Shown: positions 1 to 9,986, counted from the first letter of the stretch. The stretch is DNA of 64,000 nt from Candidatus Woesearchaeota archaeon (GCA_016180065.1 JACPBY010000005.1:62001-126000), one strand, 5' to 3'. Numbers and translations are program-made. The notes: generated from the letters alone by a model not told the origin.

Positions 1-108
1 CTCATAGGCAGCATACCCTCGCTTGCAACGCACTGCCACTCTGAATTCATGGCTCCCCTGGTAAACTGGGAGAAAATAAGCAAGGATGCTGAGAAGCTGA
101 AGCTATGA
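1..108 (+). CDS. C-terminal end of an unidentified protein (5' end outside window)
   Basis: An open frame enters the window at base 1 and ends at TGA 106-108, giving about 35 residues. The tail contains Cys and His close together (THCHSEF) and ends in a Lys-rich helix. That composition looks like the end of a soluble enzyme, but I cannot name a family. About 90 bp separate its stop from the next start, and they hold the promoter of the Rhs gene, so it is not obviously in the same transcript. It could be a chance open frame, since only 36 codons are visible. Confidence 0.4.
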   Translation, partial: LIGSIPSLATHCHSEFMAPLVNWEKISKDAEKLKL

Positions 109-145
109 ACCTGAATCATCGCTTCAAAGCCGCCATATCAAAATG

Positions 146-155
146 TTTAAATAAC
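146..155 (+). promoter_or_regulatory. TATA-like box upstream of the Rhs gene
   Basis: TTTAAATAAC lies 47-56 bp before ATG 202. The spacing implies a leader of about 20-25 nt, unlike the leaderless spacing of the glycan genes. The leader contains a purine-rich stretch (GAAGGGAAG) just before the start that may serve as a weak ribosome site. Confidence 0.45.
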
Positions 156-201
156 AACCTCCCAATAAGCACAGGGTTAAGTTGTTAAAGAAGGGAAGTG
201 G

Positions 202-3200
202 ATGTTAAAAAAGAGGAATGCCAGATTATTTCTCTTCACTGTACTTGCAGCCTTCTCCCTGCTTTCAGCACTCAATGCTTCAGCAGCGGATGAAACCTAC
301 AAGCCATACCTACACAAGGCAGAGGTCCCTGAGCACCCAAAAATCAAGCTTTACGGCGCTTACAGCACAGAACTGTTCCCGGGAGCCGCCACTTATGCTT
401 ACCAGATAGAGACTCCTCCAGGCACAAACGGCCTGCAGCCGTCCCTCACCGTTTCCTATAACAGCCAGAACGCAAAGCAAAGACCCGGCATACTCGGCGC
501 AGGCTGGACACTAACGGCAACATACATTTACCGCGACGTGAACAGCACGCCGGATAACACATCTGATGACCTGTTCAAACTTGTGCTTAACGGGGCTGTC
601 CACGACCTCGCATACAACCAGCCTGATGACTTCTACCACACTAAAATAGAAACTTACGCCAGAGTGCAAAGCCTGACAACAACCACGAACACGCACGGCA
701 CATACTGGCTCGTGACAGAAAAAGACGGCACAAAGCACAGGCTCGGCTACAACACCGACTCTGAGATGACTTCAAGCACAGGCAAAGGCTACGCCGTAAA
801 ATGGAGCGTTGACAGGGAAGAAGACACCTACGGCAACACAATAAGCTACACATACAACGAAAACCCTTTCAGCGGCGACCATGGAACAGCATACCCAGAC
901 AGCATAAACTACAACAACGAACAGGCAAGAAAAATAGAATTTGCCTATGAGCAAAGCCCAAGGCCGGACCTAAGGGCGGTTTACGAGCAGGGAAATCTCC
1001 TTAACGAAACAAGGAGGCTTGCGTCAATCAACATCAGCGTTAATGGGAAAACTGTTAGAAAATACGGTTTTGCGTACAAAAGCCTAAACCCTGAAAACAC
1101 GCTCACAGCCCTCGCGAAAATCACACTTTTTGGAGCAGACGGCATTTCCGAGCTTCACAACGCCCAGTTCGACTACTACAACACCACCCACGGCTTTGCC
1201 AACAGCACCAGCTTGCAGATACCTGAAATATTCGCAAGCTACCAAACCGGTGACGAAGGAGACAGGCTTGCCGATGTTAATAACGACGGATTCACAGACA
1301 TAATCAAAAGCAACCAGGCAACAGGAGAGAAAACAGTATGGATAAACAACAAAACAAGCGGCTGGAACAACGAAAGCAGCAAATGGAACTTCCCGCTGTT
1401 CATCGTGGACACAGAAAGAGACGACAACGGCATCAGGCTTGCTGACCTCAACATGGACGGCCTAGTGGACATAATCCAAAGCATAAACGACGGCGGCAGC
1501 ACAATAAAATCAGCCTACCTCAACAACGGCACAGGGTGGGTGAGCGCATCTGCATGGAATTCTCCCTTGATTTTTATTACGGGCGGTGCAGGCGCAGGGA
1601 ATGCCAATGACGAAGGAGTAAGGTTTGCTGAACTGAACGGCGACGGGCTGATTGACATGATACAGTCCAAAAAGCTTGATGCAAACCCGCCAACAAAAAA
1701 CGTTTACCTCAACAACGGCTCAGGATGGAACAAAACCGGCAACTGGGAACCGCCAGCGGTTTTCATAAACCTAAGCTACAGAGACGGCGGCCTAAGGGTG
1801 CTTGACCTTAACGCTGACGGCCTTGACGACCTCATGGAAGCGCACAACACCAGCGGCACAGTAACTCTCAATGCCTGGCTCAACACAGGCACAGGCTGGA
1901 CAGACGCCTCCTCGATATGGAAACCTCCAATCGTGTTCACCAACGCACAAATCCCGGACACAGGAGTAAGATTTGCAGACGCCAACGGAGACGGACTGCA
2001 GGACATGTGGCAGGACTCCGCAATCAACAAAACCATATGGCTCAACACAGGCAACGGCTGGCTCGAATCACCAGCATGGGAATCGCCAGAACAATTCATT
2101 TATAACGGCAAAAACATCGGAAGAAGGCTGGCAGATGCCAACGGAGACGGGCTGGCAGACATACTTGTATCTTACCAAAACCAGTCAGAAACAACCAAAA
2201 AAGCATGGATAAAAAACTCAACAACACACTACCTCCTCAAAACCATAAAAACAGAGCTGGGAGCAAATATAACCCTAAGCTACCAGAATTCAACTCATTA
2301 CAACAACACAAACGCAAGCGGAATATCACAGCTAGGCTTCAATGTCTTTGTAGTTTCTTCAATGCTGCAAAACAACTCCCTCAACGACAGCCACAACACC
2401 CTGGCAAACTACACCTACAGCTATTCAGGCGGAAGCTACGATTACAACGACAGGGAATTCAGAGGCTTCTCAACAACAACCGAAACCCTCCCAGACATGA
2501 CAGCGGTAAAGCACTACTTCCACCAGGACGACATACTCAAAGGCAAAGAATTCAAGACCGAAACTTACGACAAAAGCAACAACATATTCGCCGCAGCAGA
2601 AAACACCTACAACTACACACAAACAAGCAACAGCTACAACACATTCCCAACATCCTCAGCAACCTACATCCACGACGGCCAAACAGCCAATCCTAAAATC
2701 ACAAACACAACATACACCTACGACCAATACGGCAACGTGGCAACGATAACTCAGCTGGGCGACACTTCTGTTGCCGGAGATGAGAAGCTTGAGCGCTACG
2801 ACTACGTTTACAACACAACAGCATGGATTCTTGACAGGCAAAGCTGGTACAGGCTGTACGCAGGAAACACAACTACTCTTCGCGACATAAAATACATCTA
2901 CGATAACAGCTATTACGGAGTTTCGCCTAGCAGAGGCAGTGTTACGTCAGTCCAGTCGTGGCTTGATACTGGCCAGAATCATCAGACTTCAGCAGTTTAC
3001 GGCAGCAAAGGTGAGTTGATAGAAGAGATTGACGCCCTTGGCAGAACCACGAAGTATCAATACGACACCACCAAAACGTTCCCTGAGCAAACTATCAATC
3101 CTCTCGGGCATCCAACGCGCTTCAGCTACGACCTAAGCACTGGTAATTTGTTATGGACGGAGAAAAACGGAGTAAGAACAACTTATGAGTACGACACATT

Positions 3201-5157
3201 CAGCCGCATAGTCAAGGAAGTCCAGCCTTATGACACCACAGGCTACCCTACAAAGGAATACACTTACAGCTTTGACGGCACACCACCAGAAACCATCAAA
3301 ACAAGCCAAAAAACAACCGCAAACAAAACACAAGACACCTTCTACTACTACGACGGCTTCGGACAACTCATCCAAATTAAAACGCCGGCAGAAGACAACC
3401 AACAGGTTGCCAAAAACTTCTTCTACGACGGACAAGGAAGAATCAAAGCCGAACAGAATCCGTATTTTAATACTTTTTCTCCTTCACTGTCACAACCGTC
3501 AGCAACAGCCACATATACCAACTATACATATGATGCTTTATCAAGAGTTACCAACGCCACGTTTCCAGACAACACAAACATCACAATCGTATTCGACCAC
3601 TGGACAGTTTCAACATACGACCAGAACAACCACCGCAAAGACTACTACTTGGACGCGTACGACAGAATAACCAAGATTACCGAACACAATATAGACCCGC
3701 TCCTGAACGATGGCATCGTTTACACCCACAACACCAGCTACAGCTACGACGAAGCAAACCAACTGCTGCAAATCAACGACACACACAACAACCAATTCAA
3801 ATTCACATACGATTCTTTAGGCCGCCGCACTAGATTGAACGACCCAGACACAGGAGAATGGAATTATAGCTACGACTTAGCCGGCAATTTAATTAGCCAA
3901 AGAGGCGGCGGAGGGAATCTTGTAACCGGTGACGGATTCTACAGAGAATACAATAATTTGAATCAGTTAATTAGAATCCGAAACGGCAGCAACAGCAGCG
4001 GCACATTAGTAGAAGAATACACGTACGACCCATACGGAGAACGCATAAAAATATCGAGAAACGACACAGCTGAGACCGTTGTTTACACACCTTTCAGAGA
4101 ACTAATGCAAATACACAACAGCAGCGGCATTTTCAATTACAGCTACATATACGACGGCACAACACTCGTAGCCCGAGTTAACCCCGACGGCACCAAACAA
4201 TACTACCACCCAGACCACCTCGGAAGCACAACGCTAATCACAGACAGCAGTGGCAACGTCGTTGAGGAAACGTTCTACGAACCATACGGACAAGTAACCT
4301 CAGGAGGCAGCAACGAAGTCAAACTCTATACCGGACAATTCTCAGACGAAGCAACCAACCAATATTACTATGGTGCGAGATACTACCTACAGACTTTAGG
4401 GAAATTTGGACAGGCGGATCCGTTATTTATTGACTTAGCAAATTATAAAAAACAACAGATGAACTTACTATTCAATCCACAAAGGCTAAACCAGTATTCC
4501 TACGCACTAAACAATCCTTATCGTTATACAGATCCAAAAGGTTTATGGACTCTTCAAATTGGAATGAGCCTGACAGCTGGATTCGGAGGCGGAGGCACAA
4601 TCGGCGGAGGACTGATTATTGGTTACAGCAAAGCAGGAGGTCTACAAATAGGACACTACGGAACTTATGGAGGCGGTGCACATGCAGGAGGATCAGCAGC
4701 GTTAACATTTGATTTTAGCACTTCTCCAAATGATTATATCAAAGACATATCGGGAGATACTTTAACTATGGGGGGATCTGCAGACGTAGGACTTAGTGTT
4801 CCAGGTTATACTGCAATAGGAGTAGATGTAGGTTTGGAAGAAAATATGCCAATAAACGAAGAGAAAGATGATAGAACTGATAAAAAGGCAGACAACAAAA
4901 AGAAGCTAAGTTCATCACGAACATTTAGCATAGGAGTTGGAACAGGCACTATAGCAGAAGGTCACGGATATTACGCCCATACAGCAATTGGACAGTGGGC
5001 TGGTGGAAGAAGAAGCGATACTGGAAAAACTAATGCCAATGGTGGCAAGAGTGAAGGAGGATGGAGTAACGTTATTCCCGACCCATCAGGGAGAAAAGAT
5101 AGGCGTGGAAATCCGATTTACCTTGTTCCTCAAAGTCGAGGAAAGATCACGAAGTAA
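202..5157 (+). CDS. Secreted Rhs/YD-repeat protein with VCBS repeats and variable C-terminal tail
   Basis: This 1651-aa protein has a signal peptide (about residues 1-28). A SpvB/TcdB-like N-terminal region carries six VCBS/FG-GAP repeats with calcium-type DxNxDGxxD loops (about 350-660), then a long YD-repeat shell (about 830-1330). The RHS-associated core (about 1330-1450) includes YYHPDHLGST, GARYY and the closing NPYRYTDPKG. In known Rhs toxins the shell encloses a C-terminal effector released after the core. Here the remaining ~200 residues are Gly-rich (GGGGTIGGG, GTYGGGAHAGG), then basic and polar, with no effector family I recognise. The next gene (5199) is a small membrane protein in the position of an immunity gene. 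Rhs proteins are mainly bacterial, so acquisition by transfer is plausible. The Rhs call is secure; a toxin role is inference. Confidence 0.9.
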   Translation: MLKKRNARLFLFTVLAAFSLLSALNASAADETYKPYLHKAEVPEHPKIKLYGAYSTELFPGAATYAYQIETPPGTNGLQPSLTVSYNSQNAKQRPGILGAGWTLTATYIYRDVNSTPDNTSDDLFKLVLNGAVHDLAYNQPDDFYHTKIETYARVQSLTTTTNTHGTYWLVTEKDGTKHRLGYNTDSEMTSSTGKGYAVKWSVDREEDTYGNTISYTYNENPFSGDHGTAYPDSINYNNEQARKIEFAYEQSPRPDLRAVYEQGNLLNETRRLASINISVNGKTVRKYGFAYKSLNPENTLTALAKITLFGADGISELHNAQFDYYNTTHGFANSTSLQIPEIFASYQTGDEGDRLADVNNDGFTDIIKSNQATGEKTVWINNKTSGWNNESSKWNFPLFIVDTERDDNGIRLADLNMDGLVDIIQSINDGGSTIKSAYLNNGTGWVSASAWNSPLIFITGGAGAGNANDEGVRFAELNGDGLIDMIQSKKLDANPPTKNVYLNNGSGWNKTGNWEPPAVFINLSYRDGGLRVLDLNADGLDDLMEAHNTSGTVTLNAWLNTGTGWTDASSIWKPPIVFTNAQIPDTGVRFADANGDGLQDMWQDSAINKTIWLNTGNGWLESPAWESPEQFIYNGKNIGRRLADANGDGLADILVSYQNQSETTKKAWIKNSTTHYLLKTIKTELGANITLSYQNSTHYNNTNASGISQLGFNVFVVSSMLQNNSLNDSHNTLANYTYSYSGGSYDYNDREFRGFSTTTETLPDMTAVKHYFHQDDILKGKEFKTETYDKSNNIFAAAENTYNYTQTSNSYNTFPTSSATYIHDGQTANPKITNTTYTYDQYGNVATITQLGDTSVAGDEKLERYDYVYNTTAWILDRQSWYRLYAGNTTTLRDIKYIYDNSYYGVSPSRGSVTSVQSWLDTGQNHQTSAVYGSKGELIEEIDALGRTTKYQYDTTKTFPEQTINPLGHPTRFSYDLSTGNLLWTEKNGVRTTYEYDTFSRIVKEVQPYDTTGYPTKEYTYSFDGTPPETIKTSQKTTANKTQDTFYYYDGFGQLIQIKTPAEDNQQVAKNFFYDGQGRIKAEQNPYFNTFSPSLSQPSATATYTNYTYDALSRVTNATFPDNTNITIVFDHWTVSTYDQNNHRKDYYLDAYDRITKITEHNIDPLLNDGIVYTHNTSYSYDEANQLLQINDTHNNQFKFTYDSLGRRTRLNDPDTGEWNYSYDLAGNLISQRGGGGNLVTGDGFYREYNNLNQLIRIRNGSNSSGTLVEEYTYDPYGERIKISRNDTAETVVYTPFRELMQIHNSSGIFNYSYIYDGTTLVARVNPDGTKQYYHPDHLGSTTLITDSSGNVVEETFYEPYGQVTSGGSNEVKLYTGQFSDEATNQYYYGARYYLQTLGKFGQADPLFIDLANYKKQQMNLLFNPQRLNQYSYALNNPYRYTDPKGLWTLQIGMSLTAGFGGGGTIGGGLIIGYSKAGGLQIGHYGTYGGGAHAGGSAALTFDFSTSPNDYIKDISGDTLTMGGSADVGLSVPGYTAIGVDVGLEENMPINEEKDDRTDKKADNKKKLSSSRTFSIGVGTGTIAEGHGYYAHTAIGQWAGGRRSDTGKTNANGGKSEGGWSNVIPDPSGRKDRRGNPIYLVPQSRGKITK

Positions 5158-5181
5158 CGATTATGTGATAAGTAATAAGAA

Positions 5182-5189
5182 AGGAGGGA
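5182..5189 (+). promoter_or_regulatory. Shine-Dalgarno site for the 5199 gene
   Basis: AGGAGGGA sits about 9 nt before ATG 5199. It is a strong anti-16S match and fixes the start. It is one of few clear Shine-Dalgarno sites here; the glycan genes are mostly leaderless. It indicates translation from an internal position in the Rhs transcript. Confidence 0.7.
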
Positions 5190-5198
5190 GAAAACAAA

Positions 5199-5558
5199 AT
5201 GATTGACTTTTACGTAAGCTTCTTTTTAATACTTATTTCCATACTAACTTTATTCATAATGAGTCTAATTTTAGTATATAAAAGTTTCAGTTTATCCGAA
5301 TACCTCAAACGCAAAAATAAAGAGTTATATCTCAAGGCTCACGGGATAGTGCAAAGGAGTATTTTGGGACTCCCAATGTTAGATAATATCACATACTTGA
5401 AATGGGTTTTTGCAGATTTCAAAAATGAAGACAGGGCTCTATGCAAAAAGAAAAAATCACTCAGATCAGTCATATTTATGTCAATGATTCCTTTAGGAAT
5501 CATCATTTTATGCTCTATTTACTTATATATTAAATTTAACGTGCTTAACTTAAAGTAA
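5199..5558 (+). CDS. Small two-helix membrane protein, candidate immunity protein for the Rhs tail
   Basis: This 119-aa protein has one hydrophobic segment near residues 5-28 and another near 90-112, separated by a basic soluble loop (KRKNKELYLKAHG). I recognise no family. It begins 41 bp after the Rhs stop behind a strong Shine-Dalgarno site. Its base composition is visibly lower in GC than the Rhs shell and the glycan genes. Position directly after the variable Rhs C-terminus, small size, distinct composition and membrane topology all fit an immunity protein against a membrane- or envelope-acting effector. None of these proves it; an unrelated orphan membrane protein is the alternative. Confidence 0.6.
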   Translation: MIDFYVSFFLILISILTLFIMSLILVYKSFSLSEYLKRKNKELYLKAHGIVQRSILGLPMLDNITYLKWVFADFKNEDRALCKKKKSLRSVIFMSMIPLGIIILCSIYLYIKFNVLNLK

Positions 5559-5585
5559 TATTGCATCACATACGCGGTGGATTAC

Positions 5586-7862
5586 ATGATAAACTCAAAG
5601 TATGACTGCAATCTTCTTAAGACAGGAAAAAAAACGGAGAAGACTGAGGAAAAAGAGTGTAAACTGAATGTACTGGGAAAATGCGGCATTATTCTGATTG
5701 CATTTGCCGCTTTAGCTCTTGCTGCAACAGCAGGAGTTCAGGAACTCACCTACGACTCTTTCAACAACGCAACCAACATAAGCTACGATAGCTTGGGCAG
5801 GATTTTGGCAAAGAATTTCAGCTCAGGGCAGCACAGCTACACTTATGACACCGATTACTTTGGAACGCTGACGAACGTGACGTTCCCGAATGGCAGCATC
5901 AGCTACACTTACGACGACAAGCTAAGGGTAGTTGAGGAAGTAAGAATCATTGATGGCATAAGGTTCTCAAAAATAACAGACTATGACTCGGCCGACAGGG
6001 CTGTAAGGCAGGCTGGAAACCCAGGAACTGTGATGGCATACATATACGGAAGCCATGGGCTTGTTGACAGAATTGCTGGCTTCATAAACACGACAAGGCA
6101 TAACGCATTCGGCAGCGTTATTAACAGGAGTTACGGCAGTGATAAAGTGACTAACTTTACGTATGACCGCAGGAGTGCAAGGCTGACGAGGATTAGCACA
6201 GATACTGTGCAGAACCTGCTTTTTGACTACGACGCTGTTGGAAACATTGCCATGATTAACGATACTGCAAACAACAGGCAGCAACTGATGGCCTACGACT
6301 ACCTTGACAGGCTTACCAGCATGAGCCTTAACGGAGGGCAAAGCTTTGCGTACAGCTACGACGCGGTCGGCAACTTATTAAAGACCGTCAGGGACAGCGC
6401 TTCTGCAACAAGACTGTTGTACAGGGACAGGCCTGTTCACGCGCCAGCCAGGACTATTACCGGCAATGCAAACGTTGATGTTCACGGCATCACTCTCCTC
6501 AACAACAGCAACAGGAGCAAAATATTCGAGTTCAGGCTGATAAATGAAAAGAACAGCAGCACTAGCACTGTTAACTGGACAGCCCATTTTGGCGATGACA
6601 GCCTTTCAAACTCAACCATAAACTTCAGCTTAAACGCCAGCGAAGGCATGGTCGTGCTTGCAGAGCACGAATACCTTGCAGGAGGAAGTTACGACGTTAA
6701 CGTCACCGCAGGCGACCCTGGCAGCCCATCAGATTTTGAGAAAAATAGCATAAAGTTCGGGCTGCACATCAACTCAATAGAAGCCACCTCAAGAAACATA
6801 ACAAACATCTCATACAATTTCTACATCAGGAACGACCTTACCAGTGACGTTACCGGCGTTTCGTGGCAGTGCAACAACGGCCTCTCTGCCAGCGGAATCA
6901 CAGTGAATAGCTTATCAAACAAAACGGTTGAGGGAGCGTATAACTACAGCTCTGCAGGCACAAAAGAGCTTAACTGCTCCATAAGCTCAGCAGAAGGCAA
7001 CGACAGCATAAAAACACTGTTCGAAATAGATGGGATAAAAATTGAAGCTTACAACAGAACATTCAGCGACGGGAACACTACCGTCATAAGGTTTAATATC
7101 ACCAACTTCTTCTTCCCCTGGGCTGTTGACTGGAAGATTGCCAGCGATGGGCAGACCTTCACCGGCACAACACAAACAATTGCCACAGGCTCTTCAGCAC
7201 TGGTTTCACAGGAAATAAATTACACGGCAGCAGGGCAAAAGAGCGTTGACATCAACATCACAGCAGACAGGAATTTATCTGACTCATTTTCTGACAGGTT
7301 CACCTTAAAAGCTGTAGAGATTGAAGATTATTATTTCAGAAACACCACTTTCAGAAGGAAATCCTTTGATTTCTTTGCCAAAAACCAATGGGCTTCCAAC
7401 TTAAGCTCAAACTGGAACCTCACAGACCCCTCCGCTGCCAACACCTCATTTTACCTTGACACCGGCGAAGCAGTATGGGTTTATGTTGAGGCAGACTATG
7501 CAACGCAAGGCATAAAAAAGCCTGCTGTCAACGCCTACTCCGGCCCCATCGTTAAATCAATCGTGGAAAGATTTGCCAACAAGCTAGTTGAAATCCTAAA
7601 TTACAAAACCATAGTAGAGGACAAATCCGGTTCCATCACCGAAGCGTTTGTGAGAAGCAACAGGGATTCTCATAACTTTTCATGGACATTCCAGACTGGA
7701 ACAGGTACGTTTACAGGCAACAATGCCACCTCCATCAACTATTTTGAGAATGTTGTGCTAATAATTGAGTCAAAATACCCCGATTCAAGCGTGTACAACA
7801 CCAGCTTATCCATAAACTCATCCTCCCTTAACGAATCAGCAAAAGGAGTGATAATCACATGA
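5586..7862 (+). CDS. Truncated YD-repeat protein with CARDB/PKD-like repeat domains
   Basis: About 758 aa from ATG 5586, which has GGTGG six bases upstream; an in-frame GTG at 5577 is possible. A charged ~37-residue N-terminus precedes one hydrophobic helix (GIILIAFAALALAATAG). YD repeats then begin at once (LTYDSFNNATNISYDSLGR) and last only about 230 residues, with no VCBS shell and no RHS core. The rest is about five ~90-residue beta-sandwich repeats, each with an FEF/FNF-type strand, a VxW motif and a closing hydrophobic-Y strand (HEYLAGGSYDV, NYTAAGQKSV). These resemble the repeats of the 20243-22474 protein. It is probably secreted and membrane-anchored. It looks like a remnant of an Rhs shell fused to adhesion domains. 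Confidence 0.75.
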   Translation: MINSKYDCNLLKTGKKTEKTEEKECKLNVLGKCGIILIAFAALALAATAGVQELTYDSFNNATNISYDSLGRILAKNFSSGQHSYTYDTDYFGTLTNVTFPNGSISYTYDDKLRVVEEVRIIDGIRFSKITDYDSADRAVRQAGNPGTVMAYIYGSHGLVDRIAGFINTTRHNAFGSVINRSYGSDKVTNFTYDRRSARLTRISTDTVQNLLFDYDAVGNIAMINDTANNRQQLMAYDYLDRLTSMSLNGGQSFAYSYDAVGNLLKTVRDSASATRLLYRDRPVHAPARTITGNANVDVHGITLLNNSNRSKIFEFRLINEKNSSTSTVNWTAHFGDDSLSNSTINFSLNASEGMVVLAEHEYLAGGSYDVNVTAGDPGSPSDFEKNSIKFGLHINSIEATSRNITNISYNFYIRNDLTSDVTGVSWQCNNGLSASGITVNSLSNKTVEGAYNYSSAGTKELNCSISSAEGNDSIKTLFEIDGIKIEAYNRTFSDGNTTVIRFNITNFFFPWAVDWKIASDGQTFTGTTQTIATGSSALVSQEINYTAAGQKSVDINITADRNLSDSFSDRFTLKAVEIEDYYFRNTTFRRKSFDFFAKNQWASNLSSNWNLTDPSAANTSFYLDTGEAVWVYVEADYATQGIKKPAVNAYSGPIVKSIVERFANKLVEILNYKTIVEDKSGSITEAFVRSNRDSHNFSWTFQTGTGTFTGNNATSINYFENVVLIIESKYPDSSVYNTSLSINSSSLNESAKGVIIT

Positions 7863-7871
7863 AAACGCTTA

Positions 7872-7879
7872 AGAGGTGG
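7872..7879 (+). promoter_or_regulatory. Shine-Dalgarno site for the 7886 gene
   Basis: AGAGGTGG lies 7 nt before ATG 7886 and a few bases after the stop of the preceding gene (7862). It supports ATG 7886 and translation as the downstream cistron of the surface-protein operon. Confidence 0.6.
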
Positions 7880-7885
7880 TCTTGA

Positions 7886-9931
7886 ATGGAAAAAAGTTTC
7901 AGAAAAGCAGGAGCAGCCTTAAGAAAAAGAATGAACAGAAATGTTCTCCTAATGCTCTTTGCAGCCGTATTTTCACTCCTGCTGATACAGGCTGGTAGCG
8001 TGAGCTCTGCAGAACCCCAAGGAGTAGCTACTCGCGAAGGAAACAGTGTTTGGCAGGAGGCTGCAGGAGTAGGGCTGCTTAACATAACCCCCGAAACTAC
8101 AATGAACGGCAACGAAGTTGACTTTGACTTCACCAAAAAATCAAACATTTCAGCAGACATGCAAATCGCATTCATATTCAGCAATGATGAAGGCTTTGTC
8201 GACTCCATAGAAGCCTTCAGAACCCTGCAAAAAATCAGAACAGCAGTCAACACCTCAAGCCGTTTCAACGAGACCAACAGCTCCTACTACGACATTATTG
8301 CAAACATCAGCGAGGAACATTACGAGGCGCAGGAATGGGTGACTGTACCAACAAGCCATGCAGTTATCAACGGGAAAGAATATTACACCACCTCTTTCAA
8401 TGCCGGAGAAGCAGTGAAAGCCAAACCCATGGCTAAAATGTTTGGCGGGCTTGTCAAATATTCCGTGGCTGCCAAGCCAGCATCGGAAGACTGGCAAAGC
8501 CCAACCAGAATAGAAATAGACCCCATAATCAATGCAACAGCAGCCAACATAACAAGCAACTCAGACCTTAACCTTTCAGCCAGTGAGGCAAGGTTTGCTG
8601 ATGGAAAGCTCGTGATGGCTGCTGGCAACAGAAGCACCTTAACAGCATGGGACACGTTCGCAGACCTGGAGTTCTACAACAACCCAAGCTGGACAGTGTA
8701 CAGAGGCAGCAGTGATGCAGGCTCAACAGTATCTGCCCGGGCAGATTCCGGCTTCCTGAACCTTACAAGCTATGATTCAGGCGCAAGCGAAGTCCAAGCA
8801 ACAGCCATGAGAACAGGAAACCTCTCACTTCCAAGTTCCGGCCTGACCATCACTGCCGACGTGAACCTCAGCCAGGACACAAGCAGCCTTAACGGCAATC
8901 TATGCTTTGTTTTCGACTTTGACAAAATCAGCAACAGCACCAACCCGGGACAGAGCAACTGCGGCTTTTCCAACTCTGCAACGGGGAACTGGCTTGCTTT
9001 CCAGCACGTTGGCTCGGGTGGTGCCCAGCTTGACAGATTCACAGGAGGCTCACGCACCACACTCGAAACACTCGCTGCCGCCAACACACTAACTAAAGGC
9101 TGGGCCAAATGGATCCTGAAACTCAACGCTTCCCATGCACAGGCATGCTACAATGACTCACTTCCTGGAGGAAAATGCACCGCAATTTACGATTACGCTA
9201 CAGGAACAAGCATACCCTCAAAAAGCGGAGGGCAGATTGTGGTCGGGTTCTACAACAACGCCGGAGGAACAAAGGCACTACTATTCACGAACATTACAGC
9301 TGCCAACACCGAAATTTTCGGCTTGCCCTACAACCTTACAAACGCAAGATTCCAAACAAACATACTAAACAGCACAGCAGGCATCGGAAGCGCCAGAATA
9401 AGCAACCAAACAGCAAAACACGCAAACACAGCAGCAAGCTTCTTCACCTACGACTACAGGTACCAAAACCAGCAGAGCATTGAAGAAGGCAGCTTCAACA
9501 GCATAGGCCCAATAACAGGCATAGGAATAAACGGCACATTCATGCCAACAGGCACAGCTCCATATACCGCCACAGAACTCACAAGCATCCTGGTTGAGTG
9601 GTCAAGCACATTTGTAGCCGCATCTGAAGAAGAAGGCGACGACGCAATAAAACAAGGAATAGACAGCACAGTGCCCTCAGCAACAAAATACACGACACAA
9701 AAGGTCTACGTGGTTAACGCAAGCAACAGCCAGTGGCAAGGCACAGTCGACTATCTGATAGTGCAAAACACACCACCAAGAAGATGGCTGCTCAACTACA
9801 TCACAGCCGGAGAAAGCTACCTAAATGCCATAAACCTCAGCAACATCGTTTACGTCCTGGAACTGACAAACAAGTCAACCGTCCAGATTGAAAGCGAGAT
9901 AGCAAGGTTGATAAACGAGACAAAAAGCTGA
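7886..9931 (+). CDS. Secreted surface protein with LamG-like central domain
   Basis: This 681-aa protein has an N-terminal signal/anchor (LLMLFAAVFSLLLIQAGSVSSA). An N-terminal domain (about 40-215) ends in PTRIEIDP. The central region (about 250-470) looks like a concanavalin/LamG-type beta sandwich (FDFDKISNSTNPG, WAKWILKLN). The C-terminal ~100 residues (EEEGDDAIKQG through ATKYTTQKVYV and RRWLLNYITAGESYL) are clearly homologous to the end of the 18094-20211 protein, as is the N-terminal domain. The two paralogues therefore share both ends but differ in the middle. N-x-S/T sites are frequent, consistent with a glycosylated exported protein. Carbohydrate or cell-surface binding is a family-level inference. 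Confidence 0.7.
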   Translation: MEKSFRKAGAALRKRMNRNVLLMLFAAVFSLLLIQAGSVSSAEPQGVATREGNSVWQEAAGVGLLNITPETTMNGNEVDFDFTKKSNISADMQIAFIFSNDEGFVDSIEAFRTLQKIRTAVNTSSRFNETNSSYYDIIANISEEHYEAQEWVTVPTSHAVINGKEYYTTSFNAGEAVKAKPMAKMFGGLVKYSVAAKPASEDWQSPTRIEIDPIINATAANITSNSDLNLSASEARFADGKLVMAAGNRSTLTAWDTFADLEFYNNPSWTVYRGSSDAGSTVSARADSGFLNLTSYDSGASEVQATAMRTGNLSLPSSGLTITADVNLSQDTSSLNGNLCFVFDFDKISNSTNPGQSNCGFSNSATGNWLAFQHVGSGGAQLDRFTGGSRTTLETLAAANTLTKGWAKWILKLNASHAQACYNDSLPGGKCTAIYDYATGTSIPSKSGGQIVVGFYNNAGGTKALLFTNITAANTEIFGLPYNLTNARFQTNILNSTAGIGSARISNQTAKHANTAASFFTYDYRYQNQQSIEEGSFNSIGPITGIGINGTFMPTGTAPYTATELTSILVEWSSTFVAASEEEGDDAIKQGIDSTVPSATKYTTQKVYVVNASNSQWQGTVDYLIVQNTPPRRWLLNYITAGESYLNAINLSNIVYVLELTNKSTVQIESEIARLINETKS

Positions 9932-9948
9932 GCCAGGCTTATAGCAAA

Positions 9949-9958
9949 ATTTTTATAG
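9949..9958 (+). promoter_or_regulatory. TATA-like box for gmhA
   Basis: ATTTTTATAG is centred about 33 bp before ATG 9987, right after the stop of the surface-protein operon at 9931. It separates the glycan genes from the upstream operon. A GAGGGG stretch just before the ATG could also be read as a ribosome site. Confidence 0.5.
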
Positions 9959-9986
9959 CTGCCGCCCATGCTTCCAGAGGGGAAAA

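Noticed and set aside
1239..2200. DNA-level tandem repeat
   Set aside because: The periodicity is explained by protein-level VCBS/FG-GAP calcium-loop repeats; nucleotide identity between units is limited.
2205..2696. Long alternative-frame open frames inside the Rhs gene
   Set aside because: Composition is skewed and repetitive (Lys/Gln/Thr/Asn runs), there is no start signal, and they lie wholly within a well-supported gene.
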